From a virus, in the IMG/VR virus record IMGVR_UViG_3300007609_000037, positions 1 through 46,607 of that record: a stretch of DNA of 46,607 bases; one strand, given 5' to 3'. Under the pieces are notes generated by a model, which was not told the origin of the DNA, searched no databases, and saw only the letters and a list, made by a program, of their open reading frames with translations. The position numbers were made by a program, and so were the translations under genes. Numbering within the stretch: the stretch's first letter is position 1; every line of letters starts with the position of its first letter. Of the stretch, positions 1 to 8,811 are shown one piece after another.

Positions 1-7
1 AACTATA

Positions 8-733
8 CTACTGTGCAGCTTTTTGTGCTTTTGCTGCACCATCGTAATCCGCAGCAGTAATGCCACGACGAGTTAGCATAGTCTTAACACCTCGAACAGT
101 TTTGCCAACCGTCTCTGCGATTTGCTCTACTGTAAGATCTGCAATGTTTTCGAGAGAAGCTAGTGGGTCTTCTTTCGCTGCAGACTTGGTGTTTTCCTGA
201 CGAGGAATCGCTTCGATCGCACCTGAGCGAAGTAGGCTAAGAGCCTTACCACGAACAGAGCTTACGCTACGACCCATTGCTTCGGCAATAGCCTCTACAA
301 ATGCGCCAGAGTTTACCATCTCAACAAACGTAGCTTCTTCAGCATCTGTATAAGTCTTTACAGCTTCTACCTTAGGAGCCGGCTTGATGTGGCCAGTAAG
401 TTCCATTGACAGAATCTTGCCTTGAATCTGCTTAGCAGAAAATGCGCCATTTTCGAAGTACTGAGCAACTTCAGCATAAGTGTAGCTGCCGCTGTTATCT
501 TCTACGAAAGTAGCAAGAGTAGCTGCTTGATCTTCTGAGAAGGCTTTACCGCCTGCTGCTGATGCAAGTTCTACTTCGTAGCCCATCTTGCGAAGCTTGC
601 TAGAAACTGAGCGGGCTGAGGTATCCAGAGTCTCTGCAGCGCCTGCTACAGTTGTTTGTGATACGGGGGTTTCGTCACCTACGTATGAGGTGAGTTCGGT
701 TGTGCGTTCGTCATTCCACTTAGGGACTGCCAT
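8..733 (-). CDS. Multi-HTH phage DNA-binding protein
   Basis: A 241-residue protein built from repeated short helix-turn-helix-like units. The first, near residues 5-55, has a SANT-like WNDERTTEL start followed by SARSVSSKLRKMGYEV. Similar units recur near 60-110, 130-170 (GRSVSSVRGKALSLL) and 195-230 (GKTVRGVKTMLTRRGI). No catalytic motif is visible. I infer a DNA-binding, perhaps nucleoid-like or regulatory, role. The ATG overlaps the ligase C-terminal stop as TAATG, with GGAG eight bases upstream, so the two genes are translationally coupled. It shares its helix pattern with the smaller HTH/SAP-like proteins elsewhere in the window. Confidence 0.7.
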   Translation of the reverse strand: MAVPKWNDERTTELTSYVGDETPVSQTTVAGAAETLDTSARSVSSKLRKMGYEVELASAAGGKAFSEDQAATLATFVEDNSGSYTYAEVAQYFENGAFSAKQIQGKILSMELTGHIKPAPKVEAVKTYTDAEEATFVEMVNSGAFVEAIAEAMGRSVSSVRGKALSLLRSGAIEAIPRQENTKSAAKEDPLASLENIADLTVEQIAETVGKTVRGVKTMLTRRGITAADYDGAAKAQKAAQ

Positions 734-1500
734 TATATATTCTCCAAAATAAAAGTTTTAAGGTTACTTACAATAAGTACGCCAGATTCTCTGGCTTTCT
801 GGGTTTTAGATGATTCTATACCACTTTCGTTTACTAGAATCTCTACATCTTTTGTTAAACTGCTCTTGACAGTATATCCTAGGGACTCAAGAGTTTTTGT
901 AGCTTCAGCCTTCGTTTTGTAACTATTTAATTTGCCTGAGATACAAACTGTACCCTTAGGTTCAACATTAACATTACTAACGGCTTTGCGAAACTTGAAG
1001 TCAAAAGGAAGTGTTCCGTCATACCAAGAGTAGAACTCTGTTTTTAGCCAAGAAACTAAACTTTCTGTCGCTTTATTTCCGAGACCGGCTTTAGCGCAGC
1101 TATCGTAGCCTATGTCTTCAATTCCATTGCAGACTTTTGATAATTTTTCTGCGGCAGTTTTGCCGATCAACGGAATACTAAAGGCAGGAAGTAAAGTTTC
1201 TAAGCCAACTTCTTTAGAGTTTTCTATCTCTTCGAACAGTTTATGTCCTAACTTCTCGGAGGAGAGCCTCTCACAAATGTCCGCTAATTCGAGTTGATAA
1301 ATCTCCTCTAAGTCGGTCAACCCGAGCTTAGTAATGGAGGCAGGGCCAAGCCCTTTAATTTTTAGCGTTTTTGCGAAGTGCTCCAGCTTTTTAGCTGATT
1401 GAGAATGACAGTTAGAATTTCTACAGTAAAGTAGATGGTTGGACCATTCAAGTGACGAGCTGCACGAAGGGCAATGTGTCGGGGCTTGAATTTCTGTCAT
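733..1500 (-). CDS. ligB: NAD-dependent DNA ligase, C-terminal subunit (zinc finger, HhH, BRCT)
   Basis: This 255-residue protein is the second half of a bacterial LigA. It has a four-cysteine zinc finger (C10, C13, C26, C31), helix-hairpin-helix repeats around 45-150 (KIKGLGPASITKLG, IPLIGKTAAEKL), and a BRCT domain from about residue 180 to the end (GTVCISGKL). It lacks the adenylation and OB domains, which are in the gene upstream at 1554-2498. Ligases split into subunits A and B are known from phage T5. The subunit probably binds nicked DNA and associates with the catalytic half. It has its own promoter at 1529-1557. Confidence 0.88.
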   Translation of the reverse strand: MTEIQAPTHCPSCSSSLEWSNHLLYCRNSNCHSQSAKKLEHFAKTLKIKGLGPASITKLGLTDLEEIYQLELADICERLSSEKLGHKLFEEIENSKEVGLETLLPAFSIPLIGKTAAEKLSKVCNGIEDIGYDSCAKAGLGNKATESLVSWLKTEFYSWYDGTLPFDFKFRKAVSNVNVEPKGTVCISGKLNSYKTKAEATKTLESLGYTVKSSLTKDVEILVNESGIESSKTQKARESGVLIVSNLKTFILENI

Positions 1501-1528
1501 TCGGGTTCTTCCTCAAAGTTGAAAAGAT

Positions 1529-2510
<982 letters not shown>

Positions 2511-2524
2511 TTATCAATACGTAT

Positions 2525-2553
2525 ATTATACTAAATAATAGGATAGCTGTCAA
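2525..2553 (-). promoter_or_regulatory. Sigma70 promoter for the ligase N-terminal gene
   Basis: On the minus strand, TTGACA (2548-2553), 17 bp, TATAAT (2525-2530), at consensus in both hexamers. Confidence 0.87.
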
Positions 2554-2556
2554 GAA

Positions 2557-2856
2557 TTATTTATAGATATCCTGTATGAGGTCCTTGAAATTTTCCTCGA
2601 TGATCTCTTTACTCTCTGCGAGAGATAGTATTTCTGTAAGTCCTATAAATAATTCTTTAGAGTTTGAAAAGTCTATAGGCATAGAAATACCTTCAGGAGT
2701 AGGCTTCCACTCCTCAAAGAAATCTAAGTAGTATTTTCGTAGACTAAGATATTCTACACCGCGAAAGGTGCTCACAGTTAAACGAATCTGAACTTCTTTT
2801 ACAGAATCGTAATGTATCACTCTCTCATAGAGTTCTGGTGCTTGGTATAAGTCCAT
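2557..2856 (-). CDS. PC4/YdbC-like ssDNA-binding protein
   Basis: A 99-residue protein whose centre, IRLTVSTFRGVEYLSLRKYY then WKPTPEGISMPI, matches the transcriptional coactivator p15 (PC4)/YdbC pattern: strand, rGxeyl.iRkyy, then W.PT..GI.lp. This fold binds single-stranded DNA as a dimer and takes part in transcription or repair. A recombination, replication or transcription role in the phage is inferred. The next gene upstream (2859-3125) ends two bases before its ATG, so they form one operon. Its stop is followed directly by the ligase promoter. Confidence 0.7.
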   Translation of the reverse strand: MDLYQAPELYERVIHYDSVKEVQIRLTVSTFRGVEYLSLRKYYLDFFEEWKPTPEGISMPIDFSNSKELFIGLTEILSLAESKEIIEENFKDLIQDIYK

Positions 2857-2858
2857 TT

Positions 2859-3125
2859 CTACCGTCCGTTTTTAAGTACAGAGGCAAGAGGAACCACACT
2901 GGTAACAGTGGAAGGCTTTAGAAGTCTATACGAATCAGTATCCCAACAGAACAAAAGCAAAGTAGTTTTATCTTCTTTTGCACGACTACTTTTATTCTGA
3001 ATGTAAGGAGTAGAAAAGTCTAATGTACAAACATTATACTTTAGCTTATTCGAGTTTTCACTTCTATAAGTTATAACAGCATCGCCATAGTCGTGTACTA
3101 GGTTAGCCAGGTCTTCTTTTTTCAT
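2859..3125 (-). CDS. Conserved phage protein, unknown function
   Basis: An 88-residue protein with no motif I can assign. The core YNVCTLDFSTPYIQ and the C-terminal segment WDTDSYRLLKPSTVTSVVPL look like a compact beta fold and recall unnamed small proteins of marine phages. It has no signal peptide or membrane segment. It lies in an operon with the PC4-like gene. No promoter is evident in the 130 bp upstream, so expression may be read-through from the HTH gene at 3260-3625. Confidence 0.6.
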   Translation of the reverse strand: MKKEDLANLVHDYGDAVITYRSENSNKLKYNVCTLDFSTPYIQNKSSRAKEDKTTLLLFCWDTDSYRLLKPSTVTSVVPLASVLKNGR

Positions 3126-3200
3126 CTATCTTTCTTCCTTCGATTGCAGGTTAGCAAAATTTTTTGCAATACTGACCTCTTTGGTGAAAGGTATAGATGC

Positions 3201-3234
3201 AAAGAAACGCTAAGGAGCGGGGAACTCCTTAGCG
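3201..3234 (-). terminator. Intrinsic terminator after the 3260-3625 gene
   Basis: A 10-bp perfect stem (CGCTAAGGAG with CTCCTTAGCG) and, in the minus direction, a T-rich TTTCTTT tail. Confidence 0.75.
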
Positions 3235-3259
3235 TCACACCATGTCCTAAGACTTGGAT

Positions 3260-3625
3260 TTAGGCATTAATAGCGGCAATTACTCCAGCAAAATACTGAG
3301 CAGCTTTACCAGTCAGCTTTTCAACAATATCATTGTCGATTTCTTGACCCGCATCTGTGAGTGCGGCTACTAATGACTCCTGAGCGGCTGCCTTGGATAC
3401 GCGTGAACCGCCACCACCAGTGCTGCCTCCAGAAGATTTACTTGAAGCTGCAGGAGTCTTCTTAACATAAACACCGGCTTTAGTCAGAATCATACGAACA
3501 CCGTTAGGCGATTCTTCATACTCATCTGCCAAATCCTTCACGATTTCCATCGAATTTTCAGGTGTTGGATCAGCTCCTTCGTAGGCTTCAATTACTGCTG
3601 CTTTCTTATCGTCGTCCCATGCCAC
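3260..3625 (-). CDS. HTH/SAP-like small DNA-binding protein
   Basis: 121 residues. The N-terminal HTH half (about 1-55) reads DDDKKAAVIEAYEG, then VKDLADEYEESPNGVRMILTKAGVYVKK. A Ser/Gly-rich flexible linker (57-75) follows, then a C-terminal helical half ending IVEKLTGKAAQYFAGVIAAI. The layout matches the proteins at 15330-15650, 16348-16665 and 20109-20417, so I treat them as paralogues. A regulatory or nucleoid-like role is inferred. It has its own promoter (3661-3690) and terminator (3201-3234), so it is a monocistron. Confidence 0.7.
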   Translation of the reverse strand: MAWDDDKKAAVIEAYEGADPTPENSMEIVKDLADEYEESPNGVRMILTKAGVYVKKTPAASSKSSGGSTGGGGSRVSKAAAQESLVAALTDAGQEIDNDIVEKLTGKAAQYFAGVIAAINA

Positions 3626-3660
3626 GATTTTTTACTCCTTGTTTCTCAATTTGAAATGAT

Positions 3661-3690
3661 ATTATATAAAATTTTTGAGCAAGTTGTCAA
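3661..3690 (-). promoter_or_regulatory. Sigma70 promoter for the 3260-3625 gene
   Basis: On the minus strand, TTGACA (3685-3690), 18 bp, TATAAT (3661-3666). Confidence 0.82.
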
Positions 3691-3700
3691 GAACTATTTT

Positions 3701-4423
3701 TTATAAGGTCTTGAGGTTCACTCCGTACTTCTCTAAGTGAGACAGCTTTCCTAGGTCATATGCAGCAGAGCTTGCGAAGAAGCCACCTGCAGATACTCCT
3801 GGAAACATTGAATCTTCACTATCTGTAGGCTCTGAGATATGAATATTGTAGCACTTGCAAGCGTACTTTTCTTCATAGTCAGTATCTGCCAGCCCTTTCT
3901 TGCTAGAAACATATTTTGAATCTAGCTCTCGCATAATCGTTCCTGCACGATGATATCGCGCTGACCATACGATCTCACCTACTTCAAAAGAATCTGCTAC
4001 ACACTCGTCAGGTAAGTAGTCTACTTCTTCCCGCTCATCTTTTGAAGTAATTCGCTGAGGTACTCCTACTCGCTCAATGATATTTTTTACGAATGAAGGA
4101 GAACGATATAAACTTTTTGCTATATCAGATACGGTCTCGCCCTGAAGATAGCTCATTACAGCTTCGCCAATTTCTACATTCGTAGCAGCTTTGCCACGAT
4201 TCATGGCTTTACGCTTAGTAATATAAGCCTGAGTATCTAGCCAATCTTCTAGAATTTTGTCCAATCTCGTAGTGTTATACGAGATATTAAGCATATCACA
4301 GGCGGCTTTTTTCGTAATCGCCGTATCTGAAGAAGCCTCTGTAGGATTCAAGAGCTGATAGACTTTTTTGATGTTTGAGGGACTCAGGTTCTCGTAGTCC
4401 TTCTTCTTTACTCCTCGCCTCAA
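3701..4423 (-). CDS. HTH domain phage regulator, TTG start
   Basis: A 240-residue protein with two HTH-like parts: KKAACDMLNISYNTTRLDKIL near 38-58 and VSDIAKSLYRSPSFVKNIIERVGVPQR near 98-124. The C-terminal half (about 140-240) is unknown; it contains EVGEIVWSARYHRAGTI and two cysteines (CKC). The start is TTG, six bases after GGAGG; no ATG occurs before residue 44. Its first 128 bp overlap the end of the DUF5664 gene in another frame. A transcription regulator is inferred from the HTH parts only. Confidence 0.68.
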   Translation of the reverse strand: MRRGVKKKDYENLSPSNIKKVYQLLNPTEASSDTAITKKAACDMLNISYNTTRLDKILEDWLDTQAYITKRKAMNRGKAATNVEIGEAVMSYLQGETVSDIAKSLYRSPSFVKNIIERVGVPQRITSKDEREEVDYLPDECVADSFEVGEIVWSARYHRAGTIMRELDSKYVSSKKGLADTDYEEKYACKCYNIHISEPTDSEDSMFPGVSAGGFFASSAAYDLGKLSHLEKYGVNLKTL

Positions 4424-4697
4424 GTTTAGCCTCCAATTTAAATAGTAAACAACATATTGCGTGTGCTTCGTGATAGCACTCAGTTTCTGGGTCTAGATCC
4501 TCGCCTTCCATAATTGCAAAGATATGTCGAAGAGACGCACCCGTATACCGATTCTGTAAGTTATCTAGCTTTTTCCAATTATCTTCATCATACTTCTGAG
4601 CACCAAAAGTCAATACTTTTGCTACTTCTTGAATTGCTTTTGGAGGAAGTAGATACATACGCGGCTTTTCGCCATCAAACTTTCGTCCTTCACTCAT
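4296..4697 (-). CDS. dATP/dGTP diphosphohydrolase-like protein (DUF5664, MazZ-related)
   Basis: From ATG 4697 (GAGG eight bases upstream) the protein begins EGRKFDGEKPRMYLLPP and continues VLTFGAQKYDEDNWKK and GASLRHIFAIMEGEDLDPETECYH, then HAICCLLFKLE. This is the DUF5664 all-alpha pattern related to the MazZ dATP/dGTP pyrophosphohydrolases of Z-genome phages. It is expected to hydrolyse dNTPs and shape the nucleotide pool. The conserved part ends near residue 95; the last 40 codons overlap the HTH gene. No PurZ or DatZ is present, so a Z genome is not supported here. Confidence 0.78.
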   Translation of the reverse strand: MSEGRKFDGEKPRMYLLPPKAIQEVAKVLTFGAQKYDEDNWKKLDNLQNRYTGASLRHIFAIMEGEDLDPETECYHEAHAICCLLFKLEAKLEARSKEEGLREPESLKHQKSLSALESYRGFFRYGDYEKSRL

Positions 4698-4863
4698 AAT
4701 CTTTATCCTCAAATAACCAAGCATAAAGCTCTACTTCGGAAACGAGACCATCATAGTCTTCCGTTTCACCTAAAAACTCTGCGATTTCACATACTATATC
4801 TACACTTACATCGTGCTCGTCTGCGAGTTTTCTCATGTACTCCAGTCTTTTTTCGCTAATCAT
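4690..4863 (-). CDS. 57-residue acidic protein, unknown
   Basis: It starts MISEKRLEYMRKLADE and contains VDIVCEIAEFLGET and EVELYAWLFEDK, an acidic alpha-helical peptide of unknown function. Its ATG overlaps the end of the 26-residue peptide gene (GATGATTAG), and its stop overlaps the start of the DUF5664 gene at 4697, so all three are coupled. Confidence 0.6.
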   Translation of the reverse strand: MISEKRLEYMRKLADEHDVSVDIVCEIAEFLGETEDYDGLVSEVELYAWLFEDKDYE

Positions 4864-4936
4864 CTTCAATTACCATCCAAGTTACCAGAATACTAGCACA
4901 CATAAGCAATCCTGCTGTGTTTAGTAAAATTTCCAT
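4856..4936 (-). CDS. 26-residue single-span membrane peptide
   Basis: It reads MEILLNTAGLLMCASILV then TWMVIEDD. One hydrophobic helix covers most of it. A GGAAAAG ribosome site precedes the ATG, and it is the first gene after the 4958-4986 promoter. Function unknown. Confidence 0.55.
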   Translation of the reverse strand: MEILLNTAGLLMCASILVTWMVIEDD

Positions 4937-4957
4937 TACTTTTCCAAATAAAAATAT

Positions 4958-4986
4958 ATTATACTGAATTTATAGCACTTCGTCAA
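4958..4986 (-). promoter_or_regulatory. Sigma70 promoter for the 4936-to-3701 operon
   Basis: On the minus strand, TTGACG (4981-4986), 17 bp, TATAAT (4958-4963). It overlaps the end of thyX. Confidence 0.82.
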
Positions 4987-5630
4987 GAAGTAAACTCAGA
5001 TACCATAGGGAAAATGCCCTTTAATTCTTCTGCACAGGCCAGTGCAATTTCTCGATGTTCTTTCTGCGTTTCGACCCCGCTACGGATTTCTATGTAATGC
5101 AGCCAGCTTCGTAGAGTTCCGTTCATATACATACGCGTAGGCGTGCAACCCTCTGGAAGAATAGCCCTAGCTTGTTCCTTTGCTATTCCCATCTTGATTG
5201 CGTGATCATAAGCCATTCTAGACGCGCTGATTATATTACGCTGAGAGTTCTCCCAGAAAGCAGCTGTCTGAGAATTATCGCATTCAATACTGTTTTGTCG
5301 ATTTTTTTCGTCTTGCATTCGAGCTTCTCGCAGTACAAAGTTTCCTAGATCATCCGGTTCTGCATATCGTTGACTAAACTCTTGAAAAGAAAAGCTACGA
5401 TGACGAAGTATTTGCTTCGATATATCACGAGTAGTTTCAATTTCCATACACACAGATACCATCTCAAATGGAGACCAATGCTTATGCTTCATAAGGTAGC
5501 GAACTAACTTTTCTGATGTAGCAGTATTGTTTTGGTTACTAGGATTTGATACTCGTGCAATATACGCAATATCTTCTAGTAGATTATTTCCTCCCAGCCC
5601 CTGAGAGTACCCGATTAGTTTAACGTTCAT
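4983..5630 (-). CDS. thyX: Flavin-dependent thymidylate synthase ThyX
   Basis: A 215-residue ThyX. The signature RHRSFSFQEFSQR (residues 76-88) fits RHRxxSxxxxSxR, the FAD/dUMP-binding motif. It converts dUMP to dTMP using methylene-THF and NADPH, supplying thymidine for phage DNA. Other family features are KHWSPFEMVSV (50-60) and the C-terminal RSWLHYIEIR region. Its ATG overlaps the stop of the 5627-6226 gene by four bases, so they are coupled. Length is normal for the family and no residue looks lost. Confidence 0.95.
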   Translation of the reverse strand: MNVKLIGYSQGLGGNNLLEDIAYIARVSNPSNQNNTATSEKLVRYLMKHKHWSPFEMVSVCMEIETTRDISKQILRHRSFSFQEFSQRYAEPDDLGNFVLREARMQDEKNRQNSIECDNSQTAAFWENSQRNIISASRMAYDHAIKMGIAKEQARAILPEGCTPTRMYMNGTLRSWLHYIEIRSGVETQKEHREIALACAEELKGIFPMVSEFTS

Positions 5631-6226
5631 TTTGCTGTAATCCTTTTATCATACATTGCGTAGTTGTCATCCCACCATTCAGGACGATCTCTGTGAGACC
5701 ATACTGCAAAAGTAGCTTTGTCAAGGTGATAGTAGTCACGATAAGACTGTATCGGATTATCGTAATCTTTCAAATCATCTGGCATTGCTAGGCCAAAAGT
5801 AGTAAATCCTTCTCTTGGCATATTTTTTGGGGCAGGTAATTTATTTACTACATCGACTATAGACTTATGCTGCTTGCCATAGCGATAATAGTATTCATCA
5901 TTGAGAGCATTGCCATAGCAGTGAGTCCACTCAAAATTGTCTAAAGATGAACGAACCCATATCGTACAAGGATGATTATACATCATTGGCAGATATGGGG
6001 TCAAAGGTCTCTCTTCTAGAGGTAGGTGTTTTATTTCTTTCTTAAGCTCGTTAAGATGATCGCGCTCTTCTTTATTCAAAGCGCGAGGAACAAAGCCTAG
6101 ATGCTCATCTACCCAGATGGCTGTACACATAAGTTGTGCTACTTCCAAAGGCATTTTCACAATGTGCTTGTCTACATGATACTCTGCACACTTGTCTAGG
6201 TCTTTGTCTAAATAAAATAAGTTCAT
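5627..6226 (-). CDS. Conserved phage protein, unknown function
   Basis: A 199-residue soluble protein starting MNLFYLDKDLDKCAEYHVDK then HIVKMPLEVAQLM, a start I recognise from unnamed proteins of T4-like and cyanophages; some related entries are loosely labelled pyrimidine-dimer glycosylases. His, Asp, Lys and Trp are abundant (HVDKHIVK, HPCTIWVRSS, DRPEWWDDNY), which suggests a nuclease or nucleic-acid enzyme, but I see no proven active site. It is first in the operon with thyX, from the promoter at 6251-6279. Confidence 0.7.
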   Translation of the reverse strand: MNLFYLDKDLDKCAEYHVDKHIVKMPLEVAQLMCTAIWVDEHLGFVPRALNKEERDHLNELKKEIKHLPLEERPLTPYLPMMYNHPCTIWVRSSLDNFEWTHCYGNALNDEYYYRYGKQHKSIVDVVNKLPAPKNMPREGFTTFGLAMPDDLKDYDNPIQSYRDYYHLDKATFAVWSHRDRPEWWDDNYAMYDKRITAK

Positions 6227-6250
6227 TAGGTTATCTCCATTTCAGAATAT

Positions 6251-6279
6251 ATTATACTAAAATGGAGATGTTTTGTCAA
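6251..6279 (-). promoter_or_regulatory. Sigma70 promoter for the 6226/thyX operon
   Basis: On the minus strand, TTGACA (6274-6279), 17 bp, TATAAT (6251-6256). It overlaps the last codons of the lysozyme gene. Confidence 0.87.
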
Positions 6280-6722
6280 GTAACATTTTCCAACTTAGTC
6301 ATTAAGCGTTCTGCGCGATTTGGTACTTGTTTATGCCAACGGCTATCCCTACCCTCTTTCGCCGCTTGCTTCCAATCTTCCTTGATTAATGCTGCTTTCA
6401 TTTTCTTGAACTTTCTCATACGAGTCCGCCCCATATTAAACATCATATTAACCAAGACCTCGTGGACGTCTCTAGGCCAACTAGAGAACCTTTCTCCGTA
6501 TATAGCTTCACAATCTCCAATTGCTGTACAGAGGTCTTTTTCGAAGGCTGCTCTAACTCTTTTTTCTGATACTGCTGTTCCAATTGGCTCCCAGTATTCT
6601 TTATCTTCTCGGGTGATTCTATGCCCGATACCAAACGTGGGATAACCGAGATGATCGATATAGATGACATACTTTACTCCTTCGTCTATCTCTAGCTGCT
6701 TTTGAATTCTATCTACGTTCAT
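6276..6722 (-). CDS. T4-type lysozyme (GH24 endolysin)
   Basis: A 148-residue muramidase. The catalytic triad spacing of T4 lysozyme (E11, D20, T26) is reproduced by E14, D23 and T29 in the segment DEGVKYVIYIDHLGYPTFGI. Family helices VLVNMMFNMG and the C-terminal RAERL are present. It cleaves peptidoglycan at the end of infection. There is no signal peptide, so it needs a holin; the gene upstream (6719-7081) is a good candidate and overlaps it by four bases. Confidence 0.92.
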   Translation of the reverse strand: MNVDRIQKQLEIDEGVKYVIYIDHLGYPTFGIGHRITREDKEYWEPIGTAVSEKRVRAAFEKDLCTAIGDCEAIYGERFSSWPRDVHEVLVNMMFNMGRTRMRKFKKMKAALIKEDWKQAAKEGRDSRWHKQVPNRAERLMTKLENVT

Positions 6723-7081
6723 TTTTTACCCATAAATCCTACTGCTGCTCGTACACCAAAAGATGCTGCAACAATTACGCTTAGTGTATATTGATACCAC
6801 GCAGGCATCTGCTCTAGTGCCTCGAAACCTGCGTGTACATAGTCCACGGTTTGAGGAAAGAAGCATAGTATCATAGGAATACTAAAAAGAAGTGTTAACC
6901 ACTCATCTTTCCAAGAAGTCCCAGAGTTGCGTGCCATGATTGATTCCCAATCTGCCTTACTCTGAGAAGCTGTTATCATTACCTGAGCTTCAGCGTCTGC
7001 CTTAGCTTTCATTTTAGCATTTTTACCTTCTAGCCAGGTTTTTCCCAACCCCGCTATAGATCCTACTATTCCGCCCCACAT
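6719..7081 (-). CDS. Holin candidate, two or three membrane spans
   Basis: A 120-residue protein with an amphipathic N-terminus (GGIVGSIAGLGKTWLEG), a charged middle (about 20-58), and hydrophobic segments near 60-82 (WLTLLFSIPMILCFFP) and 96-117 (YQYTLSVIVAASFGVRAAVG). The layout matches phage holin-type proteins with a SWKDEW motif before the first span. It overlaps the lysozyme gene by four bases, the expected holin-endolysin coupling. A hole-forming role is inferred from position and topology. Confidence 0.7.
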   Translation of the reverse strand: MWGGIVGSIAGLGKTWLEGKNAKMKAKADAEAQVMITASQSKADWESIMARNSGTSWKDEWLTLLFSIPMILCFFPQTVDYVHAGFEALEQMPAWYQYTLSVIVAASFGVRAAVGFMGKK

Positions 7082-7083
7082 AA

Positions 7084-7227
7084 TTAATCTCTAGTCTTAC
7101 GACTCTTGTGAAAAGGGTCTTTCGACCCTCTCACGTATTGTACAAAGGTTATAGCCATTATACTCCATATATATCCTGCAGCTAATAGCGTCATTACTAT
7201 CGCTAAATCTATTATAAGTTTTTCCAA
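7084..7227 (-). CDS. 47-residue membrane peptide, TTG start
   Basis: From TTG 7227 (GGAG seven bases upstream) the peptide has one hydrophobic span (LAIVMTLLAAGYIWSIMAI) and a basic tail (SKDPFHKSRKTRD). It overlaps the end of the redox gene 7212-8447 by 16 bases and ends two bases before the holin ATG. It could be a second lysis membrane protein (antiholin or spanin-like) or belong to the redox block; the sequence does not decide. Confidence 0.55.
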   Translation of the reverse strand: MEKLIIDLAIVMTLLAAGYIWSIMAITFVQYVRGSKDPFHKSRKTRD

Positions 7228-8447
7228 GTAAATGCTCCAAAAAACATTTCGTCTTCCGACATCTGTCCCCAAGGTACGAGTCTGCTGGGGTCTGGATTCA
7301 TTGGGTTGTCTGCTGAGTTGTCAAACCAACCCTCCACATGTAGCTTAGTTCCTTTCGGCAAAAACTTAGGCTCACGCCAAGTATATGAAAGTTGCCAAGC
7401 ATATTCATAGCGTGGAATGTCAATAAGTTCTTCTACCTCACCATCTGGATAGTATGCTGTTGCTCTCATTGCCTTGCCCCGAAAGTGCATATGTGGCAAG
7501 AAGGTATGCAACATTACATCATTCTTTAGTACAACATCAGCCTCTTGTTTGAAGTTGGGATCATATGGTGGAATTGGTGTCCACTTATCAGGGAAGATAC
7601 AAGCACAGTCGCCTGCCATTCTTTCTTCTGGGACTACACCTTCATCGTGAAAGTATAAACCAATTCGTGCTTTGTCAGTTCTAGGAGTACCGTCAGGCGT
7701 ATAATGTAGTTGTAGATTTACTTTACTGCCTGCCCGCAATAAACCGCCTGTGTTCTCATCATAGAAGTCTGGATCACCTCCAGGAACATAGGCACTTACA
7801 CTAGCATAGTCCATATTTTGCTGTTCACCGCCTTGTGTACCAAGAATGTTTCTGTTTCTTTCTCCTGGCACTGACACTGAGTTAAGCATATGGTGCATTA
7901 CAGTAGGCTCAGAAGGAAGAAATTCTGAACCCCGTAGCCACTTATCTTCTGTGAGACCTAAGTCTACACCTACATAACGATAAGGAATAGCACTGGGGCC
8001 TGCAGGAATCTCTTGTGGCGGTACTTCAACAATCATATCAGGCTCACCGTGAACCCACTCAGAAGTAGAGTATACTGTCTCAGTGAGAGGGTCTCTATCC
8101 CCTTCTACAGGTGCGCCCGCATTGACCCACTCTACAATCGTATCCATCTCTAGATCGCTGAGTGTTCTATGGTTCACAATCACATCAGCATACTTGCGAT
8201 TGATCTGTCCTGGTGGCATATGCAACGTAGTGACTGCTTCTTTAATGGCAGGTGCAAATGCTTGAAGCATTCGATAGTCTGTCATAGCCCAAGGTGCAAT
8301 ACCTCCCTCTCTATGACAGCTCTGACACTGCTCTACAAAGATAGGTGCTACATTTTCTGCATAATCAATTTCTGCTCCATCAGCTCGTGCGCCTGCTAAC
8401 AGCACCATCAAACTAAAGGTCCACACAGATGCGTTTAGTCTACTCAT
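7212..8447 (-). CDS. Secreted cytochrome c-copper monooxygenase-like fusion 1
   Basis: From ATG 8447 (411 residues; overlaps the cytochrome c stop) it starts with a Sec signal peptide (hydrophobic 9-20). A monohaem c domain follows: C41-x2-C44-H45, with M77 in HMPPG as likely axial ligand. From about residue 130 the chain resembles the PHM/DBM copper type II monooxygenase fold: H185-H186 (MHHM) and H248 (LQLHY) for the CuH site, H319-x-H321 (PHMH) and M401 (SEDEM) for CuM. All six copper ligands are visible. Predicted periplasmic; the reaction and substrate are unknown. In eukaryotic relatives ascorbate supplies electrons; here the fused haem could. I find it very unusual for a phage. Confidence 0.85.
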   Translation of the reverse strand: MSRLNASVWTFSLMVLLAGARADGAEIDYAENVAPIFVEQCQSCHREGGIAPWAMTDYRMLQAFAPAIKEAVTTLHMPPGQINRKYADVIVNHRTLSDLEMDTIVEWVNAGAPVEGDRDPLTETVYSTSEWVHGEPDMIVEVPPQEIPAGPSAIPYRYVGVDLGLTEDKWLRGSEFLPSEPTVMHHMLNSVSVPGERNRNILGTQGGEQQNMDYASVSAYVPGGDPDFYDENTGGLLRAGSKVNLQLHYTPDGTPRTDKARIGLYFHDEGVVPEERMAGDCACIFPDKWTPIPPYDPNFKQEADVVLKNDVMLHTFLPHMHFRGKAMRATAYYPDGEVEELIDIPRYEYAWQLSYTWREPKFLPKGTKLHVEGWFDNSADNPMNPDPSRLVPWGQMSEDEMFFGAFTWKNL

Positions 8448-8811
8448 CTTTTGATATCTCCTTAATGTACTTTGCCATGAGAGTAATTTCATCATCGCTT
8501 AAAGTTGCTGCCTGACCAAACATAATACCGCTCATATCGCCACGGTGAATCATATTCTTGTAGTCCTGCAATGCTTCTGTAATTTGATCTTCCTCTAGAA
8601 AACTAAGTCCTGGGAATCCTGGTTTACCTTCTGCTTTATTACCGTGGCACGCTGCACACGTCTTCCACTTCATCTCTACGGAGCTAAAGTCTGCTTCTTG
8701 TGCGTATAGTGTTCTTGCACCCATCAATACTACAAATTGAAAAAATAAAAGTGCTACGAATCCTATTGCGCAACCCCATAGACCTTGTCTTGCTTGCTTT
8801 ACTGTTGGCAT
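8440..8811 (-). CDS. Secreted or membrane-anchored monohaem cytochrome c
   Basis: 123 residues. An N-terminal hydrophobic segment (12-30) may be a signal peptide or anchor. A small class I cytochrome c domain follows: haem site C52-A-A-C55-H56 and likely Met ligand M93 or M97 in GDMSGIMFGQ. The final helix LSDDEITLMAKYIKEI is typical of the family. It probably shuttles electrons in the periplasm, and an obvious hypothesis is that it feeds the two copper fusions on either side. GGAG lies seven bases before ATG. The host must provide haem and the Ccm machinery. Confidence 0.88.
   Translation of the reverse strand: MPTVKQARQGLWGCAIGFVALLFFQFVVLMGARTLYAQEADFSSVEMKWKTCAACHGNKAEGKPGFPGLSFLEEDQITEALQDYKNMIHRGDMSGIMFGQAATLSDDEITLMAKYIKEISKDE

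Noticed and set aside
6136-6645. Plus-strand frame of 169 codons over the lysozyme gene
   Set aside because: It is antisense to well-supported genes and to the 6251-6279 promoter; no ribosome site and no recognisable domain.
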